Of a stretch of 64,000 nucleotides of DNA, positions 44,229-54,956 are shown piece after piece. The notes below the pieces were generated by a model. It was not told the origin of the DNA, did not search any database, and saw only the letters and a program-made list of their open reading frames with translations. Where the stretch lies: contig PANW01000042.1 of the NCBI GenBank assembly GCA_002707785.1, forward strand, positions 91,184 through 155,183, given 5' to 3'. Source of the DNA: Cellvibrionaceae bacterium. Lineage in GTDB: Bacteria; Pseudomonadota; Gammaproteobacteria; Pseudomonadales; Cellvibrionaceae. Numbering within the stretch: the first letter of the stretch is position 1; the number at the start of each line of letters is the position of its first letter. Both the position numbers and the translations under genes were made by a program.

Positions 44229-44605
44229 GGCGATTCCAGTATGACTGTGGCAGTGGCGTATTGGCGCTCATCTGACACTGACACGTGAATACGCTCACCG
44301 CCTAGACTCGCCAAGCGATTTGCAGCCCCTTCGGAAAATTTTAAAAAAGGGGCGCCTTCATCGTTGTGCTCCAGCCACATATGCTGCCAAGAGACCCCAC
44401 GCCCTATTCCCGTTCCCAGGGCTTTAGCAGCAGCCTCTTTGATACAAAAACGCTTTGCCAGAAACGCAGTTTTATTGCCACTAGCATTAAAGGCCTCCAG
44501 CTCTAATGGAGTCAGGATGCGGGCTGCAAATCGATCAGAAAGCCTCTCGTAGCTTTCTTCAATTCGTGAAAGCTCAACTATATCCGTGCCCATTCCAACA
44601 ATCAT
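44225..44605 (-). CDS. acpS: Holo-[acyl-carrier-protein] synthase AcpS
   Basis: A 126-residue enzyme that moves 4'-phosphopantetheine from CoA to apo-ACP. Signatures: GMGTDIVELSRIE (Asp of the Mg site) and FLAKRFCIKEAAAKALGTGI. It is the last gene of the rpoE-to-acpS block, 29 bp after recO. The pdxJ gene, usual between recO and acpS in related bacteria, is absent. Confidence 0.95.
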   Translation of the reverse strand: MIVGMGTDIVELSRIEESYERLSDRFAARILTPLELEAFNASGNKTAFLAKRFCIKEAAAKALGTGIGRGVSWQHMWLEHNDEGAPFLKFSEGAANRLASLGGERIHVSVSDERQYATATVILESP

Positions 44606-44634
44606 AGAGTGACCTTAACTCCTACCTGAACCAT

Positions 44635-45321
44635 TTAAGTAAACAGCAGACGACTTTGCAGCGGTTTACTACCCAGCAGTGGCTGTAACATCATTCTCGC
44701 CAGCCGTTTAGCTTGTCGACGAGTATCCATCGATGCCCAATCCCCAACACCCATGGCCCTAAGCGCAGCGCCCGTAAAGCCTGAGCTATGCTCAGCCCGG
44801 CGCTCCCAACCGTGATCTTCACGCCAACTATAGAAGCCATCAGGAATAAGCGGTGTGCCCGCAGCGTCATGACCGAAATCCACCTGATAACCCAAGTCTT
44901 CAAGAAATCCGAATTCGAATTGACGCAGTACCGGCTCTAGATCTCCCCCTTCGGATAGCTGCATTAAGCAGTCCTGATAACGGAGGTAAGTATTGCTGTG
45001 TGGGTCTTGCTCGGGCAACAGACGCACCAGAAGCTCATTGAGGTAAAAACCGCTGAACAGAAAATTTCCTTGCAACATGAGCGTGGGCGCACTGGCCTCA
45101 AGCTGTGTCAGCGTTTTGAGACTGCTCTTGCCCTGCCAAGACAACCACAGAGGCACAAAAGGCTGGCAAAGCTGGCGCTGGCGAGACTTCGCAGAGCGCG
45201 CGCCTTTGGCCAGCACAGCCACACGTCCGTAGTCATGGGTCAGGCAGTCGAGAATCAAGCTAGTGTCTTTGAATGGCCTAGAGTGAAGCACGTAAGCCGG
45301 CTGTAACTCAATCCGCATCAT
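44635..45321 (-). CDS. recO: RecO, recombination mediator
   Basis: A 228-residue RecO from ATG 45321 (a second ATG follows at 45318; a GTG two codons upstream is possible). N-terminal OB fold with AYVLHSRPFKDTSLILDCLT and VAVLAKGARSAKSRQ; helical C-terminal domain (FLFSGFYLNELLVRLLPEQD). RecO loads RecA on SSB-coated DNA with RecR. It follows era by 24 bp. Confidence 0.93.
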   Translation of the reverse strand: MMRIELQPAYVLHSRPFKDTSLILDCLTHDYGRVAVLAKGARSAKSRQRQLCQPFVPLWLSWQGKSSLKTLTQLEASAPTLMLQGNFLFSGFYLNELLVRLLPEQDPHSNTYLRYQDCLMQLSEGGDLEPVLRQFEFGFLEDLGYQVDFGHDAAGTPLIPDGFYSWREDHGWERRAEHSSGFTGAALRAMGVGDWASMDTRRQAKRLARMMLQPLLGSKPLQSRLLFT

Positions 45322-45345
45322 GACCACTCACTTTAGCGCGATCCG

Positions 45346-46254
45346 TTAAACGTCGTCGTAGCCTAGACTGCGCAACGCTCGCTCATCATCAGACCATCCG
45401 GATTTAATTTTAACCCAGGTCTTAAGCATAACCTTGCAGTCAAACAGGTTTTCCATGTCGATACGCGCCTGCTGACCGATTTGTTTAATCTTGGCCCCCT
45501 TCTCACCAATCAAAATACGCTTCTGACCGTCGCGTTCAACGAGAATCAAAGCCCCAATATGGATGATATCTCCGCGGTGGGAAAACTCTTCAATTTCCAC
45601 GGTCATCTGGTAGGGCAACTCATCACCCAACTGTCGAGTAATTTTCTCGCGCACAATCTCAGCCGCCAAAAACCGAGAGCTTCGGTCGGTGATTTGATCT
45701 TCGGGGAAAAAGTGCATGCCTGTGGGAAGACGTTTTTCTACTTCACGCTCTAGTGCATCAACATTGATTTCACGCAACGCAGATATTGGAATAATCTCAT
45801 CCACTTGAATTCGATCAGATAGCTTTGACAAATATGGCAACAGAACTTCTTTATCCTCCAGCTGATCAACCTTGTTTACCGCCAGTAATATTGGACACTC
45901 AAGATTTTGCAGACGCTTAACGACCATGTCGTCTTCATCGGTCCAAGCCAAACGATCTACTAAAAACACAACCACATCCACATCTCTTAAAGCCGTGGTA
46001 GCTGCCTTATTCATGTAGCGGTTGATTGCCTTACCGTGCTGTAAATGCAATCCAGGAGTATCAACGTAAATGGCTTGGGTATCGCCTTCGGTTTTGATGC
46101 CCAACACATTGTGGCGAGTAGTCTGCGGTTTACGGGAAGTGATACTGAGCTTCTGCTTGAGAATATGATTCATCAGGGTGGACTTACCCACATTCGGGCG
46201 TCCAACAATGGCCACATAGCCACAACGAGTTTCGCTTTCAGCAACTTCACTCAT
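45346..46254 (-). CDS. era: Era GTPase
   Basis: A 302-residue GTPase for 30S assembly: G1 [10 protein letters not shown]3 DTPGLH, G4 NKVD, and a C-terminal KH domain with [20 protein letters not shown] that binds the 16S rRNA 3' end. The start overlaps the rnc stop by 4 bp, as is common for the rnc-era pair. Confidence 0.97.
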   Translation of the reverse strand: MSEVAESETRCGYVAIVGRPNVGKSTLMNHILKQKLSITSRKPQTTRHNVLGIKTEGDTQAIYVDTPGLHLQHGKAINRYMNKAATTALRDVDVVVFLVDRLAWTDEDDMVVKRLQNLECPILLAVNKVDQLEDKEVLLPYLSKLSDRIQVDEIIPISALREINVDALEREVEKRLPTGMHFFPEDQITDRSSRFLAAEIVREKITRQLGDELPYQMTVEIEEFSHRGDIIHIGALILVERDGQKRILIGEKGAKIKQIGQQARIDMENLFDCKVMLKTWVKIKSGWSDDERALRSLGYDDV

Positions 46255-46958
46255 GAGCGCTCTCCTAACAACTGTTGTAACGCACTTTCTGCGGCCAACT
46301 TCTCAGCGCCACGACGACTACTCGCCGTGGCTTGAGTGGACTGTTTTAACAATGGTGTAACGCACTCGACGGTAAACTGCTGCGCATGAGCTTCGCCGCC
46401 GACATTAACGACACGATACTCAGGCAGGGCTACTTTCTTAGCCTGCAGATACTCTTGCAATTCCGTTTTGGGGTCTTTGCGACTGGTTTCCAACTGCAAA
46501 GTATCTAAGCGGCTTTTATACCAAACCAGAACCCGCTCTTTTGCCGCTGGCATACCTGTATCGCAGTGAATTGCACCAATGATAGCCTCAACGGCATCGG
46601 CCAAGATCGAGTTTCTACGATACCCGCCACTTTTCATCTCGCCTTCACCTAAGTTGAGACAAGGCCCTAAGTCAAACTCTCGAGCAATTTCGGCAAGAGT
46701 TTCGCCTTTGACCATCTGCGCCCGCAAACGACTTAGCTGCCCTTCTTTTGCCTGCGGGAAACGCCCAAAAAGCCATTCGCCAACAACAAAATTAAGAATG
46801 GAATCGCCCAAGAACTCGAGCCGTTCATTGTTAATCGCACCGCAACTACGATGGGTCAACGCCAAATCAAAAAGAGCTTCGTCTTGAAACTCATAACCTA
46901 ACCTATGCAGCAATCGCTGCCGTACAATACTATTCACTTTGTGGTTTACAACACTCAT
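46251..46958 (-). CDS. rnc: Ribonuclease III
   Basis: A 235-residue RNase III from ATG 46958 (an ATG eight codons earlier is possible). Catalytic signature [20 protein letters not shown], second acidic site [14 protein letters not shown], and a C-terminal double-stranded RNA-binding domain ([20 protein letters not shown]). Processes rRNA and structured mRNAs. Its start lies inside the end of the DUF4845 gene, so translation is coupled. Confidence 0.95.
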   Translation of the reverse strand: MSVVNHKVNSIVRQRLLHRLGYEFQDEALFDLALTHRSCGAINNERLEFLGDSILNFVVGEWLFGRFPQAKEGQLSRLRAQMVKGETLAEIAREFDLGPCLNLGEGEMKSGGYRRNSILADAVEAIIGAIHCDTGMPAAKERVLVWYKSRLDTLQLETSRKDPKTELQEYLQAKKVALPEYRVVNVGGEAHAQQFTVECVTPLLKQSTQATASSRRGAEKLAAESALQQLLGERS

Positions 46959-47334
46959 AGGGACGACGACTGTCCCAGACATTATTAAAACTCATTACCG
47001 CAGACACATTCGCCATAATCGGCACTCGCACTTCATATTCCATTTTCACTAGAATTTGATCGCGCTTGCGTTCAATTTTGATATCTTTGGCAGACTGGCT
47101 GCGTATATTGTTGACCATATAAAAGCTACTCAGCTTTCTTCGAATTTCACCGTTGGTCATATCTTGTATTTCAGCGTTTTCATCCGCGAGAGATCGAAGC
47201 GCCTGCTGAATGTAACGATCTTCCATATAGGCGGGCGTGAGTCGAAACACGCACAACATGATGAACCCTCCGATAGTCAAGACCGAAAGCCACCCAAGAC
47301 TCGACATACCTCGCTGATACTTCGATAACTGCAT
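46930..47334 (-). CDS. DUF4845 membrane protein
   Basis: A 134-residue protein from ATG 47334 after AGGGG. One N-terminal membrane helix preceded by [19 protein letters not shown], a pilin-like start typical of DUF4845, then a periplasmic domain ([40 protein letters not shown]). The family sits between lepB and rnc in Pseudomonas-type genomes and has no assigned role. Confidence 0.88.
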   Translation of the reverse strand: MQLSKYQRGMSSLGWLSVLTIGGFIMLCVFRLTPAYMEDRYIQQALRSLADENAEIQDMTNGEIRRKLSSFYMVNNIRSQSAKDIKIERKRDQILVKMEYEVRVPIMANVSAVMSFNNVWDSRRPYECCKPQSE

Positions 47335-47368
47335 AAACAAACCCCTATTATATTGAGCTATTCATCAA

Positions 47369-48214
47369 TTACTGAATGGTGCCCGCACTTGAAAAACTAG
47401 GCAGACTAAAAAATGAATCCCAGTGCATCCAAACGGCAAAAGCCTTTCCAACGATAGCATCTTGAGACACCGGCCCCCAATCGCGACTATCGGAACTGTT
47501 GTCGCGATTGTCGCCCATCATAAAGTAGTGCCCTTCAGGCACCACCCAGCGGCCGTTAATGCTCAAGCGGCCAGGAACTACGTGTTTGCGCATGTCATGC
47601 TCAACATCCCCGACGGTTTCTTTCAGCAATTGAAACTGAGGATTACCCGGTGGCAAGGATGCCAAGAGTTTTTGCGGTTGTTTCTCGCCATTGATAAAGA
47701 GCACATTATTCACATAACGCACCTCATCACCCGGCATACCAATAACACGCTTGATGTAATAGGTATCAGGTCGATGCGGAGGGAAAAACACCATCACATC
47801 GCCACGTTCCGGCTCATTAACATCAATGATTTTATTGCGAATCACTGGTAGGCGTATGCCGTAGGTAAACTTATTCACCAGAATAAAGTCACCGATTTTT
47901 AGAGTTGGAATCATCGAGCCAGAAGGGATCTGAAAGGGTTCTGCGATGAAAGAGCGCAACACTAAAACGATCAACAACACTGGAAAAAATGACTTGGAAT
48001 ACTCAACAGCCAACGGCTCGCGCGCGGCAACTTCTTTCGCCTGACGATACACTTGCTGCTTGCTTTCTTCATCTAACTGCGCCTGATCAAACTGGCTATC
48101 TACGGCATCAATTGCTGCTTGTCGCTTGGCGGCAAGGAACACAAGGTCGTACAACCACACCAACCCACTGACAAAAACCAACAGAACCAAAATTAGCGGT
48201 AAATTAATATCCAT
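47369..48214 (-). CDS. lepB: Signal peptidase I (LepB)
   Basis: A 281-residue inner-membrane protease that removes signal peptides. Two N-terminal helices; catalytic Ser in FQIPSGSMIPTLKIGDFILV (about residues 94-113) and Lys in YYIKRVIGMPGDEV; late box HYFMMGDNRDNSSDSRDWG. It lies downstream of lepA in the same direction. Confidence 0.96.
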   Translation of the reverse strand: MDINLPLILVLLVFVSGLVWLYDLVFLAAKRQAAIDAVDSQFDQAQLDEESKQQVYRQAKEVAAREPLAVEYSKSFFPVLLIVLVLRSFIAEPFQIPSGSMIPTLKIGDFILVNKFTYGIRLPVIRNKIIDVNEPERGDVMVFFPPHRPDTYYIKRVIGMPGDEVRYVNNVLFINGEKQPQKLLASLPPGNPQFQLLKETVGDVEHDMRKHVVPGRLSINGRWVVPEGHYFMMGDNRDNSSDSRDWGPVSQDAIVGKAFAVWMHWDSFFSLPSFSSAGTIQ

Positions 48215-48298
48215 ATTTCCTATTCGTCGTAATACTCAATTTATACGTTATGATTCAACGGTTCTGATGAATCAACAAAACCTAGGCTATAGCCCGAC

Positions 48299-50098
48299 TT
48301 ACTCATCCACTTTAAGCACGGCTAAAAACGCTTCCTGCGGTATTTCAACGCTGCCCACTTGCTTCATGCGTTTTTTACCCTCTTTCTGTTTCTGCAATAA
48401 CTTTTTCTTACGACTGATATCACCACCATAACACTTTGCCGTCACATTTTTTCGCAGTGCTTTGACCGTAGAACGAGCAATAATCTGACCACCAATTGCG
48501 GCCTGAATAGCCACATCGAACATTTGACGAGGTATCAGTTCTTTCATTTTTTCAACCAGCGCACGTCCCTTGTAAGGTGCATTATCGCGGTGAACAATCA
48601 ACGCCAAGGCATCCACGCGATCACCGTTGATCAATACATCCAATCGAACCAGTTTAGCGGCCTCGAAACGGTCGAAGTTGTAATCCAATGAGGCAAACCC
48701 ACGACTGACGGACTTTAGACGATCGAAGAAATCCATGACAACTTCATTCATCGGCAGATCATAGGTAACCGACACTTGCGTCCCCATATACTGCATGTCT
48801 TTTTGTACGCCGCGTTTTTCAACGCACAAGGTAATCACCGAACCCAAATGTTCCTGAGGAACCAAAATATTGGCCTCTACAATTGGCTCGCGCATTTCTT
48901 CGATGGAGCCAATATCGGGCAACTTGGAAGGGTTATCAACCGCCACCACTTCACCATCGTTCTTAACAACTTCGAATACAACTGTCGGGGCTGTGGTAAT
49001 TAGATCCAGATCATATTCGCGCTCAAGACGCTCCTGAATAATCTCCATGTGCAGCATACCCAAGAATCCACAGCGAAATCCAAACCCTAACGCGTCAGAA
49101 CTTTCTGGCTCGTAAAACAGTGATGCATCGTTGAGTGTGAGTTTTGCCAAGGCTTCACGGAACGCCTCATAGTCGTCCGAGCTAACCGGGAAAAGACCGG
49201 CGTAAACCTGCGGTTTAACTTTCTTAAAACCAGGAACCGGATCGACGTCTTCTGTCGCCACATGGGTGATGGTATCGCCCACGGGTGCACCATGAATATC
49301 TTTGATGCCAGCAACAACAAACCCAACCTCACCCGCTCTGAGTACACCCGTATCTTTACGCTTTGGTGTAAACACACCTACATTGTCGACAATTTGGCTT
49401 CGGCCAATGGACTTGGTGATGATTTTGTCTTTAGTTTTTAGCGTGCCCTGTACGACTCGTACAAGCGAGACGACGCCAAGATAATTATCGAACCAGGAAT
49501 CAATAATCAGAGCCTGCAGAGGAGCATCAACGTCTCCTACGGGTGCAGGAACCATACGTACCAGCTCTTCCAAAACGTCCTCGACACCGATTCCAGATTT
49601 GGCACTGCATTGCACCGCCTCTGTTGCATCGATACCGATCACATCCTCAATTTCTTGAGATACACGATCAGGCTCGGCCTGAGGTAGATCAATCTTGTTG
49701 AGAACAGGGATAACCTCTAAGCCTTGCTCAATGGCGGTATAACAATTAGCGACCGATTGCGCCTCAACCCCTTGGGCGGCATCAACTACCAACAAAGCGC
49801 CTTCGCAGGCCGACAGGGAGCGGGACACCTCGTAGGAAAAATCCACGTGCCCTGGAGTATCAATGAAATTCAGCTGATAAGTTTTACCGTCGCGGGCAGT
49901 GTAATCGAGCGTTACGCTCTGCGCCTTAATGGTAATGCCACGTTCGCGCTCGATATCCATAGAATCGAGGACCTGAGCTTCCATTTCACGTTCGGACAGC
50001 CCTCCGCACACTTGAATAAAGCGGTCGGCGATGGTGGATTTACCATGGTCAATGTGAGCAATGATGGAGAAATTTCGAATATGGCTGAGATCGGTCAC
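48299..50098 (-). CDS. lepA: Elongation factor 4 (LepA)
   Basis: A 599-residue translational GTPase: G1 [10 protein letters not shown]3 [13 protein letters not shown]4 NKIDLP, and the LepA-specific C-terminal domain with [19 protein letters not shown], then [19 protein letters not shown]. LepA back-translocates or remodels stalled ribosomes and helps 30S biogenesis. Length is as in E. coli (599). Confidence 0.97.
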   Translation of the reverse strand: MTDLSHIRNFSIIAHIDHGKSTIADRFIQVCGGLSEREMEAQVLDSMDIERERGITIKAQSVTLDYTARDGKTYQLNFIDTPGHVDFSYEVSRSLSACEGALLVVDAAQGVEAQSVANCYTAIEQGLEVIPVLNKIDLPQAEPDRVSQEIEDVIGIDATEAVQCSAKSGIGVEDVLEELVRMVPAPVGDVDAPLQALIIDSWFDNYLGVVSLVRVVQGTLKTKDKIITKSIGRSQIVDNVGVFTPKRKDTGVLRAGEVGFVVAGIKDIHGAPVGDTITHVATEDVDPVPGFKKVKPQVYAGLFPVSSDDYEAFREALAKLTLNDASLFYEPESSDALGFGFRCGFLGMLHMEIIQERLEREYDLDLITTAPTVVFEVVKNDGEVVAVDNPSKLPDIGSIEEMREPIVEANILVPQEHLGSVITLCVEKRGVQKDMQYMGTQVSVTYDLPMNEVVMDFFDRLKSVSRGFASLDYNFDRFEAAKLVRLDVLINGDRVDALALIVHRDNAPYKGRALVEKMKELIPRQMFDVAIQAAIGGQIIARSTVKALRKNVTAKCYGGDISRKKKLLQKQKEGKKRMKQVGSVEIPQEAFLAVLKVDE

Positions 50099-50255
50099 AG
50101 TATGTACAACTACCCGTCAATGATGTGTCGATGGCAGCCAAATACCGTTACTCTGAACCCGGGAATCGGCCACCTTTAAAGGCGAGAAGTTTACCGTATT
50201 TAGGGGTTAGGTGCCATGACGTCGCACCCAAACCCAGATCCCGTGGGATTTTGAC

Positions 50256-51653
50256 CTAATCACTGATGCTGATCGTACGGAAAAGCGCACGACCACGACG
50301 ATAGAAGCGTATAGGTAACAGGCTATCTGACGGCAAAGCCTCGACCACCTTGTCATAGTCAGCTAAGGACTCAACACCGTTAAAGCCAATCTGGACGATC
50401 ACATCACCGCGACGCAACCCCGCCTTAGCTCCCGCCCCACCAGGAATCACCTGCTGCACCACGACACCACCTCGCAATTGCCACTGCTTCAGAAGCTCAG
50501 GTTCTATGCCGTCGATCACCAACCCAAGCCTGCCACCTTGATCAGATTCGGTCTCTGCAGACGCGACCGCATCGCCCCCTAATGTCCCTACGGTGACATC
50601 AACAACCTTCTTCCGACCTTCACGAACTAAGGTTACAGGCACTTCCGAACCCGGCGTGGCAACACCAACCGCGTGCGGAAGATCCCCAGAGGACTCAATA
50701 TTGGCCTTACCAAAGCGAAGAATAACATCACCCACTTTAATACCGGATTTCGCAGCAGGACCGGCAGGATCCATTTGCGCAACTAGTGCACCAGCGGGCT
50801 TATCCAACCCAAATGACGCCGCCAAATCTCGGTCCACCTCTTGGATGACGACACCCAACCAGCCACGATCTACGCGCCCTTTGCTTTTCAATTGCTCCAT
50901 GACGCCCCTAGCGACACTCACGGGTATTGCAAATGACAAACCAATGGAACCGCCTGATCGGGTATAGATCTGAGAATTGATGCCTACGACTTCACCCTCT
51001 AAATTAAACAGCGGTCCGCCGGAGTTACCTGGGTTAATCGCCACATCCGTTTGGATAAAAGGCACGTAGTTTTCGTTCTTCTCACTGGGAATGCTGCGAC
51101 CTATTGCACTAACAATTCCCGCGCTGGCAGAAAAATCCAAACCAAAGGGAGAGCCAATTGCTAACACCCACTGCCCTACCTTTAGATCATCATCGCGCGC
51201 CAACTTTAAGGTAGGAAGATTTTTCTCATCAATTTTGAGCAGCGCAAGATCTGAACGCTCATCAGTTCCCACAACCTTTGCCACATATTCTCGGCGATCG
51301 ACCAAACGAACCTGAATTTCATCGGCGCCATCAATGACGTGATTATTGGTCAATACATAACCATCTTCTGAAACAATAAACCCAGACCCCATAGACTGGA
51401 CGCTTCGCTCAGGCATTTGTCTCGGCTCAAACAAGTGCCGAAACAGCTCAGGAATATCCTGCTGATTACGAGGCAGCTGAAACTGGCTCCGTGACCGAGC
51501 TTTCTCTACCGTGTTAATTTTGACCACTGCTGGCGACGAGGACTCAATAAGCTCAGTAAATTCAGGCAGCGCCCCTCGCGCATTAGCGCCAATTGCACAG
51601 ACAACCAAAAACAACGCAGCCAAACACCGCGAACGCTCAGCAAGACTCTTCAT
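50256..51653 (-). CDS. mucD: MucD, DegP-type periplasmic serine protease
   Basis: A 465-residue HtrA-family protease/chaperone from ATG 51653. Signal peptide (CLAALFLVVCAIGANARG). Catalytic triad His in LTNNHVIDGADEI, Asp in ERSDLALLKI, Ser in NPGNSGGPLFN. Two PDZ domains follow (KGRVDRGWLGVVIQEV; GVVVQQVIPGGAGAKAGLRR). In Pseudomonas MucD degrades misfolded envelope proteins and dampens AlgU activity. It is the last gene of the rpoE-mucABCD set. Confidence 0.95.
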   Translation of the reverse strand: MKSLAERSRCLAALFLVVCAIGANARGALPEFTELIESSSPAVVKINTVEKARSRSQFQLPRNQQDIPELFRHLFEPRQMPERSVQSMGSGFIVSEDGYVLTNNHVIDGADEIQVRLVDRREYVAKVVGTDERSDLALLKIDEKNLPTLKLARDDDLKVGQWVLAIGSPFGLDFSASAGIVSAIGRSIPSEKNENYVPFIQTDVAINPGNSGGPLFNLEGEVVGINSQIYTRSGGSIGLSFAIPVSVARGVMEQLKSKGRVDRGWLGVVIQEVDRDLAASFGLDKPAGALVAQMDPAGPAAKSGIKVGDVILRFGKANIESSGDLPHAVGVATPGSEVPVTLVREGRKKVVDVTVGTLGGDAVASAETESDQGGRLGLVIDGIEPELLKQWQLRGGVVVQQVIPGGAGAKAGLRRGDVIVQIGFNGVESLADYDKVVEALPSDSLLPIRFYRRGRALFRTISISD

Positions 51654-51752
51654 ACCAACCACAATCACTCGACTTCCACCTTCATATCAGTATTTAAAAC
51701 AACAGGATCCTACCCTAGACTGCATCAAGCTTACCCGCATAACCCAACCCCC

Positions 51753-52220
51753 TCAGGCTGGCGCCTCGCACCACTGCAGGGGCTTTTCATCATCGACAAC
51801 CACAGGCTGCACATCAACATCATTACGGTGCAGATAACTATGCCCGCGCACCAGTGTACCGCCGACAAGTAAGCCGGCAAGACCAGAGAGTATCGACGTT
51901 AACTCCTCCACGACCATCAGATCGGCAAGCCCCAAGGCCAACAACATCATTATCAGCGGCGTCAGATACACCAATAGCGAACCATTGGCCACCACACGTT
52001 CTGGTATACCAATAGTCACTAGGTCATGCATTTGAAAACCCTCTACTGGACGACCATCCAGCAAGACTCGCACAAAATTGGTATTGCCATCCCACTGCGC
52101 CACCAAGCGTTGTCCGCATCCACTTTTTGCCGAACAGGCCTCACACGTGGAGCGCTGTATAGTTTCCACCCAAAGACAATCACTCTCAATGGATACCACT
52201 CGTCCAGTCTCAGTGATCAT
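51753..52220 (-). CDS. mucC: MucC/RseC, sigma-E regulator
   Basis: A 155-residue inner-membrane protein of the RseC/MucC family. The N-terminal domain has a Cys cluster (STCEACSAKSGCGQRL, about 24-39); two membrane helices follow (NGSLLVYLTPLIMMLLALGL and LTSILSGLAGLLVGGTLV). RseC also acts in the SoxR-reducing system of E. coli. The start overlaps the mucB end by 11 bp. Confidence 0.92.
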   Translation of the reverse strand: MITETGRVVSIESDCLWVETIQRSTCEACSAKSGCGQRLVAQWDGNTNFVRVLLDGRPVEGFQMHDLVTIGIPERVVANGSLLVYLTPLIMMLLALGLADLMVVEELTSILSGLAGLLVGGTLVRGHSYLHRNDVDVQPVVVDDEKPLQWCEAPA

Positions 52221-53214
52221 TGCTTATCACCTCGGCACTAACTTGGCGTATGCCGCCGGCTATTCTTTGGGCGGCACGAGCCGGTATTTCGCCAACAACC
52301 GTAATCGTCATGGGTTGCCCGTTAAACATTTGCTGCTGCATATAGGCCACCGTGGCCCCGCGCTGAGCCTTCCCCTGAGCCGCGACACTTTTTTCCATTG
52401 GTCGAACAAATACCGAAAAGGCAGACAAACCATCAGTATAGAGCTTTAGCTCCCCCACATCCGGCAAGACCGAACTGCCCGCAGAAACAAAACCACTGGG
52501 CATCCAACTCAAATCCCATCCCAGCACTTCACTAGGAGACTCACACCCAGTCCAAGACGTTCGCTTAACTCGCGCAGTGGCTTCGACGCCCTCTACCCAG
52601 TCGTCACTGGGCACCAAATCTAGACTGGCAAATTGTAATCGCTCCAAAACGCGACGATTAACCCCTAGGGTCATGGCGCCAAGAGGCAGGGACGTCTCCT
52701 TATCGATGGACAAAGTATAGCCATAGCGGTATTCATCACGAGGAACAATTTGCAGGACTATGGCTGTACGACCAGCAATACGCTGCTCATCACGCAAATA
52801 AAAATGATAGTGTTGACTAAGACCGTGAAAGTTACCATCTAGCGCAGGCAGCATGCCGCGCAATACCTGATCGGCGGCCGACAAACAGGATATGTCACGG
52901 CCTTTCCTCTCCACTCGTCGAGACGGGCCATTGAGATACTCCAAATGCTCATGCTCAACGCCTTGCGTAACCTGATGCGTGATTTGCAGGGTCTGCAGCG
53001 CACCACCGAACTCATAAGTAAATAACCCACGATAGTCTCGCTCACGCAGAGCTTGGGACATCCTAGAAAGTAGCTGGCTAATTTGTTCGGGCGACTCGGT
53101 TGCACCAGCCGCAGGAGATAAACAGATAAACAATGACAGCGCCAATAGATGAGACTTCAGCAAAGAGAAGAATCGTCGACGAATCACTTTTTTAGAGGGA
53201 TGACAGCTGAACAC
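52210..53214 (-). CDS. mucB: MucB/RseB, periplasmic regulator of anti-sigma factor
   Basis: A 334-residue periplasmic protein with signal peptide (FFSLLKSHLLALSLFICLSP). The N-terminal domain has the LolA/B-like RseB fold (MSQALRERDYRGLFTYEFGG; YLNGPSRRVERKGRDISC); the C-terminal domain has LKLYTDGLSAFSVFVRPMEK. MucB binds MucA and shields it from proteolysis. The start is GTG 53214 with CGGAG upstream. Confidence 0.92.
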   Translation of the reverse strand: MFSCHPSKKVIRRRFFSLLKSHLLALSLFICLSPAAGATESPEQISQLLSRMSQALRERDYRGLFTYEFGGALQTLQITHQVTQGVEHEHLEYLNGPSRRVERKGRDISCLSAADQVLRGMLPALDGNFHGLSQHYHFYLRDEQRIAGRTAIVLQIVPRDEYRYGYTLSIDKETSLPLGAMTLGVNRRVLERLQFASLDLVPSDDWVEGVEATARVKRTSWTGCESPSEVLGWDLSWMPSGFVSAGSSVLPDVGELKLYTDGLSAFSVFVRPMEKSVAAQGKAQRGATVAYMQQQMFNGQPMTITVVGEIPARAAQRIAGGIRQVSAEVISNDH

Positions 53215-53358
53215 AAAGACGCTCCGACCTAAGAAAAAATTTCACGGAGGCGAGACTTCCAGAGACTGGGGGTTAGGTCAAGCCTTGGATACAGAATAAT
53301 CACAGCTTGACTCTTGTTGGTTCTTTCCAAATCCCCCGCAATCATGAACGAGAACTTT

Positions 53359-54066
53359 TTACTCCTCAGGAGACTCCGTCACAGGCACACGCGCGTAAGG
53401 CAACATGCCTCGACTGCTGTTCAGAGCAGCATGATCGGCATGAATCTCCATGACTCGCTGCAGATAAGTTTGCACCTCAGGTGCTGGAGCTTTAGTCGTA
53501 GCGATAGGCTGTGCTTTAGTTACCACAGGATAATAACGAGGATTTGCCTCTTGAGCAGGCATGCGTGGATGCGAACTAACCGTTCTCGCGCTCACAGACG
53601 GCACCTGAAAGCCAGCGGGAAGATTTACCGCAGGGTTGGGAACCAATAACTCGTCAGAACTAGAAACCTCACCGCTATCGGCGACCTGCTGATCAAAGCT
53701 TTCACCACCGAGGCCAACCATTTGCGCAGTCACCACCATAACGGCTGCAACCGATGCCGCCACTGCCATGCGCCCCGCTTTCTGCCACCAACCAGCGGCT
53801 GCCGGGGAGGTCTGATAGGTCTCTTCTGCGTCTACAGCTTCTCGAATGGATGCGGACAAATCGATCATAGGAGCGCCAGCAAGATCTCCACGCATCGCAG
53901 AGGATGCTAGCTGATAGCGGCTCCAGGTCTCGCGGACTTCAGCGTCGGTTTCGCTCGCCTTTAACAACCGATGAAGCTTCATTTCGGACACTTCACCATC
54001 GACAAGAGCCGATACGGATTCTTTCATGCCAGAGGCCTGCTGAGAGTGATGAGAATTCTTTGCCAT
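53359..54066 (-). CDS. mucA: MucA/RseA, anti-sigma-E factor
   Basis: A 235-residue single-pass inner-membrane protein from ATG 54066. The N-terminal cytoplasmic domain carries KESVSALVDGEVSEMKLHRL and WSRYQLASSAMRGDL, the RseA sigma-binding pattern. One membrane helix near 95-115 (MAVAASVAAVMVVTAQMVGL) and a periplasmic tail that binds MucB. Stress-induced proteolysis frees the sigma factor. The N-terminal 13 residues (NSHHSQQ) are extra compared with typical MucA. Confidence 0.92.
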   Translation of the reverse strand: MAKNSHHSQQASGMKESVSALVDGEVSEMKLHRLLKASETDAEVRETWSRYQLASSAMRGDLAGAPMIDLSASIREAVDAEETYQTSPAAAGWWQKAGRMAVAASVAAVMVVTAQMVGLGGESFDQQVADSGEVSSSDELLVPNPAVNLPAGFQVPSVSARTVSSHPRMPAQEANPRYYPVVTKAQPIATTKAPAPEVQTYLQRVMEIHADHAALNSSRGMLPYARVPVTESPEE

Positions 54067-54230
54067 TATTATCAATTCGCCCTATTAGTTTTGATAACGC
54101 CCTCAAACCCGAGCTGTTTTATGGGTGAGTGCGCTGTCTATGACTCAATTGCTGTTAAAAAGTTCACACTAAATTCAGATTTCATTAAGAATTGTTTAGT
54201 TTCGTCAAAATAACAGAGATCCAAACACTG

Positions 54231-54824
54231 TTAATTCTGCCGATCAAGCATTGGTGCAATACGCTTATCAATGGCATCCCGAGCCCTGAAAATCCTTGAG
54301 CGCACCGTGCCTACCGGACATCCCATGACATCGGCGATCTCCTCATAACTCAGGCCTTCAAGCTCCCGCAACGTGACTGCAGTACGAAGATCCTCCGGCA
54401 ACTCGCGGATGGCGAGATCAACCATCGCTTTGAGCTCATCTCGAAACAGGTTGTTTTCCGGCGTATCGACATCTTTTAGAAGATCGCTGCCGGAGTAGAA
54501 CTCCGCATCTTCCACGTCCACATCAGTTGAAGGAGGACGACGCCCTCGTGACACCAAATAGTTCTTAGCCGTATTAATAGCAATGCGATATAGCCAAGTA
54601 TAAAACTGACTATCACCACGAAAGTTACCCAACGCACGGTAGGCCTTTATAAAGGCCTCTTGGACTACGTCATACACCTCATGCGAATCGTTAATGTAGC
54701 GTCCCACTACGGACACCATCTTGTGCTGATACTTCAAAACCAAGAGGTCAAAAGCGCGCTTATCGCCCTTTTGCACCCGTTCTACCAATTGCTGATCTGT
54801 TTCAGGCGCACCTTGCGCTTTCAT
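54231..54824 (-). CDS. rpoE: Sigma-E/AlgU extracytoplasmic-function sigma factor
   Basis: A 197-residue group-4 sigma factor from ATG 54824, after TGGAG. Region 2: FDLLVLKYQHKMVSVVGRYI, DVVQEAFIKAYRAL and FYTWLYRIAINTAKNYLV. Region 4: RELPEDLRTAVTLRELEGLS and YEEIADVMGCPVGTVRSRIF. It directs the envelope-stress response and is held by MucA. A sigma-E promoter precedes it, so it is autoregulated; the operon continues into mucABCD. Confidence 0.96.
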   Translation of the reverse strand: MKAQGAPETDQQLVERVQKGDKRAFDLLVLKYQHKMVSVVGRYINDSHEVYDVVQEAFIKAYRALGNFRGDSQFYTWLYRIAINTAKNYLVSRGRRPPSTDVDVEDAEFYSGSDLLKDVDTPENNLFRDELKAMVDLAIRELPEDLRTAVTLRELEGLSYEEIADVMGCPVGTVRSRIFRARDAIDKRIAPMLDRQN

Positions 54825-54956
54825 CCCATTCTCCAAAGTTTCTCATTTTTTGCATGCCACCGACGTAGCCACAGGGCAACTACCTAGAGAAACCACCCAC
54901 TAATGAATTCTAATGTAAAGCCAGTTTCTTGTACCTCTGGCCTTTATTGTTACGCC

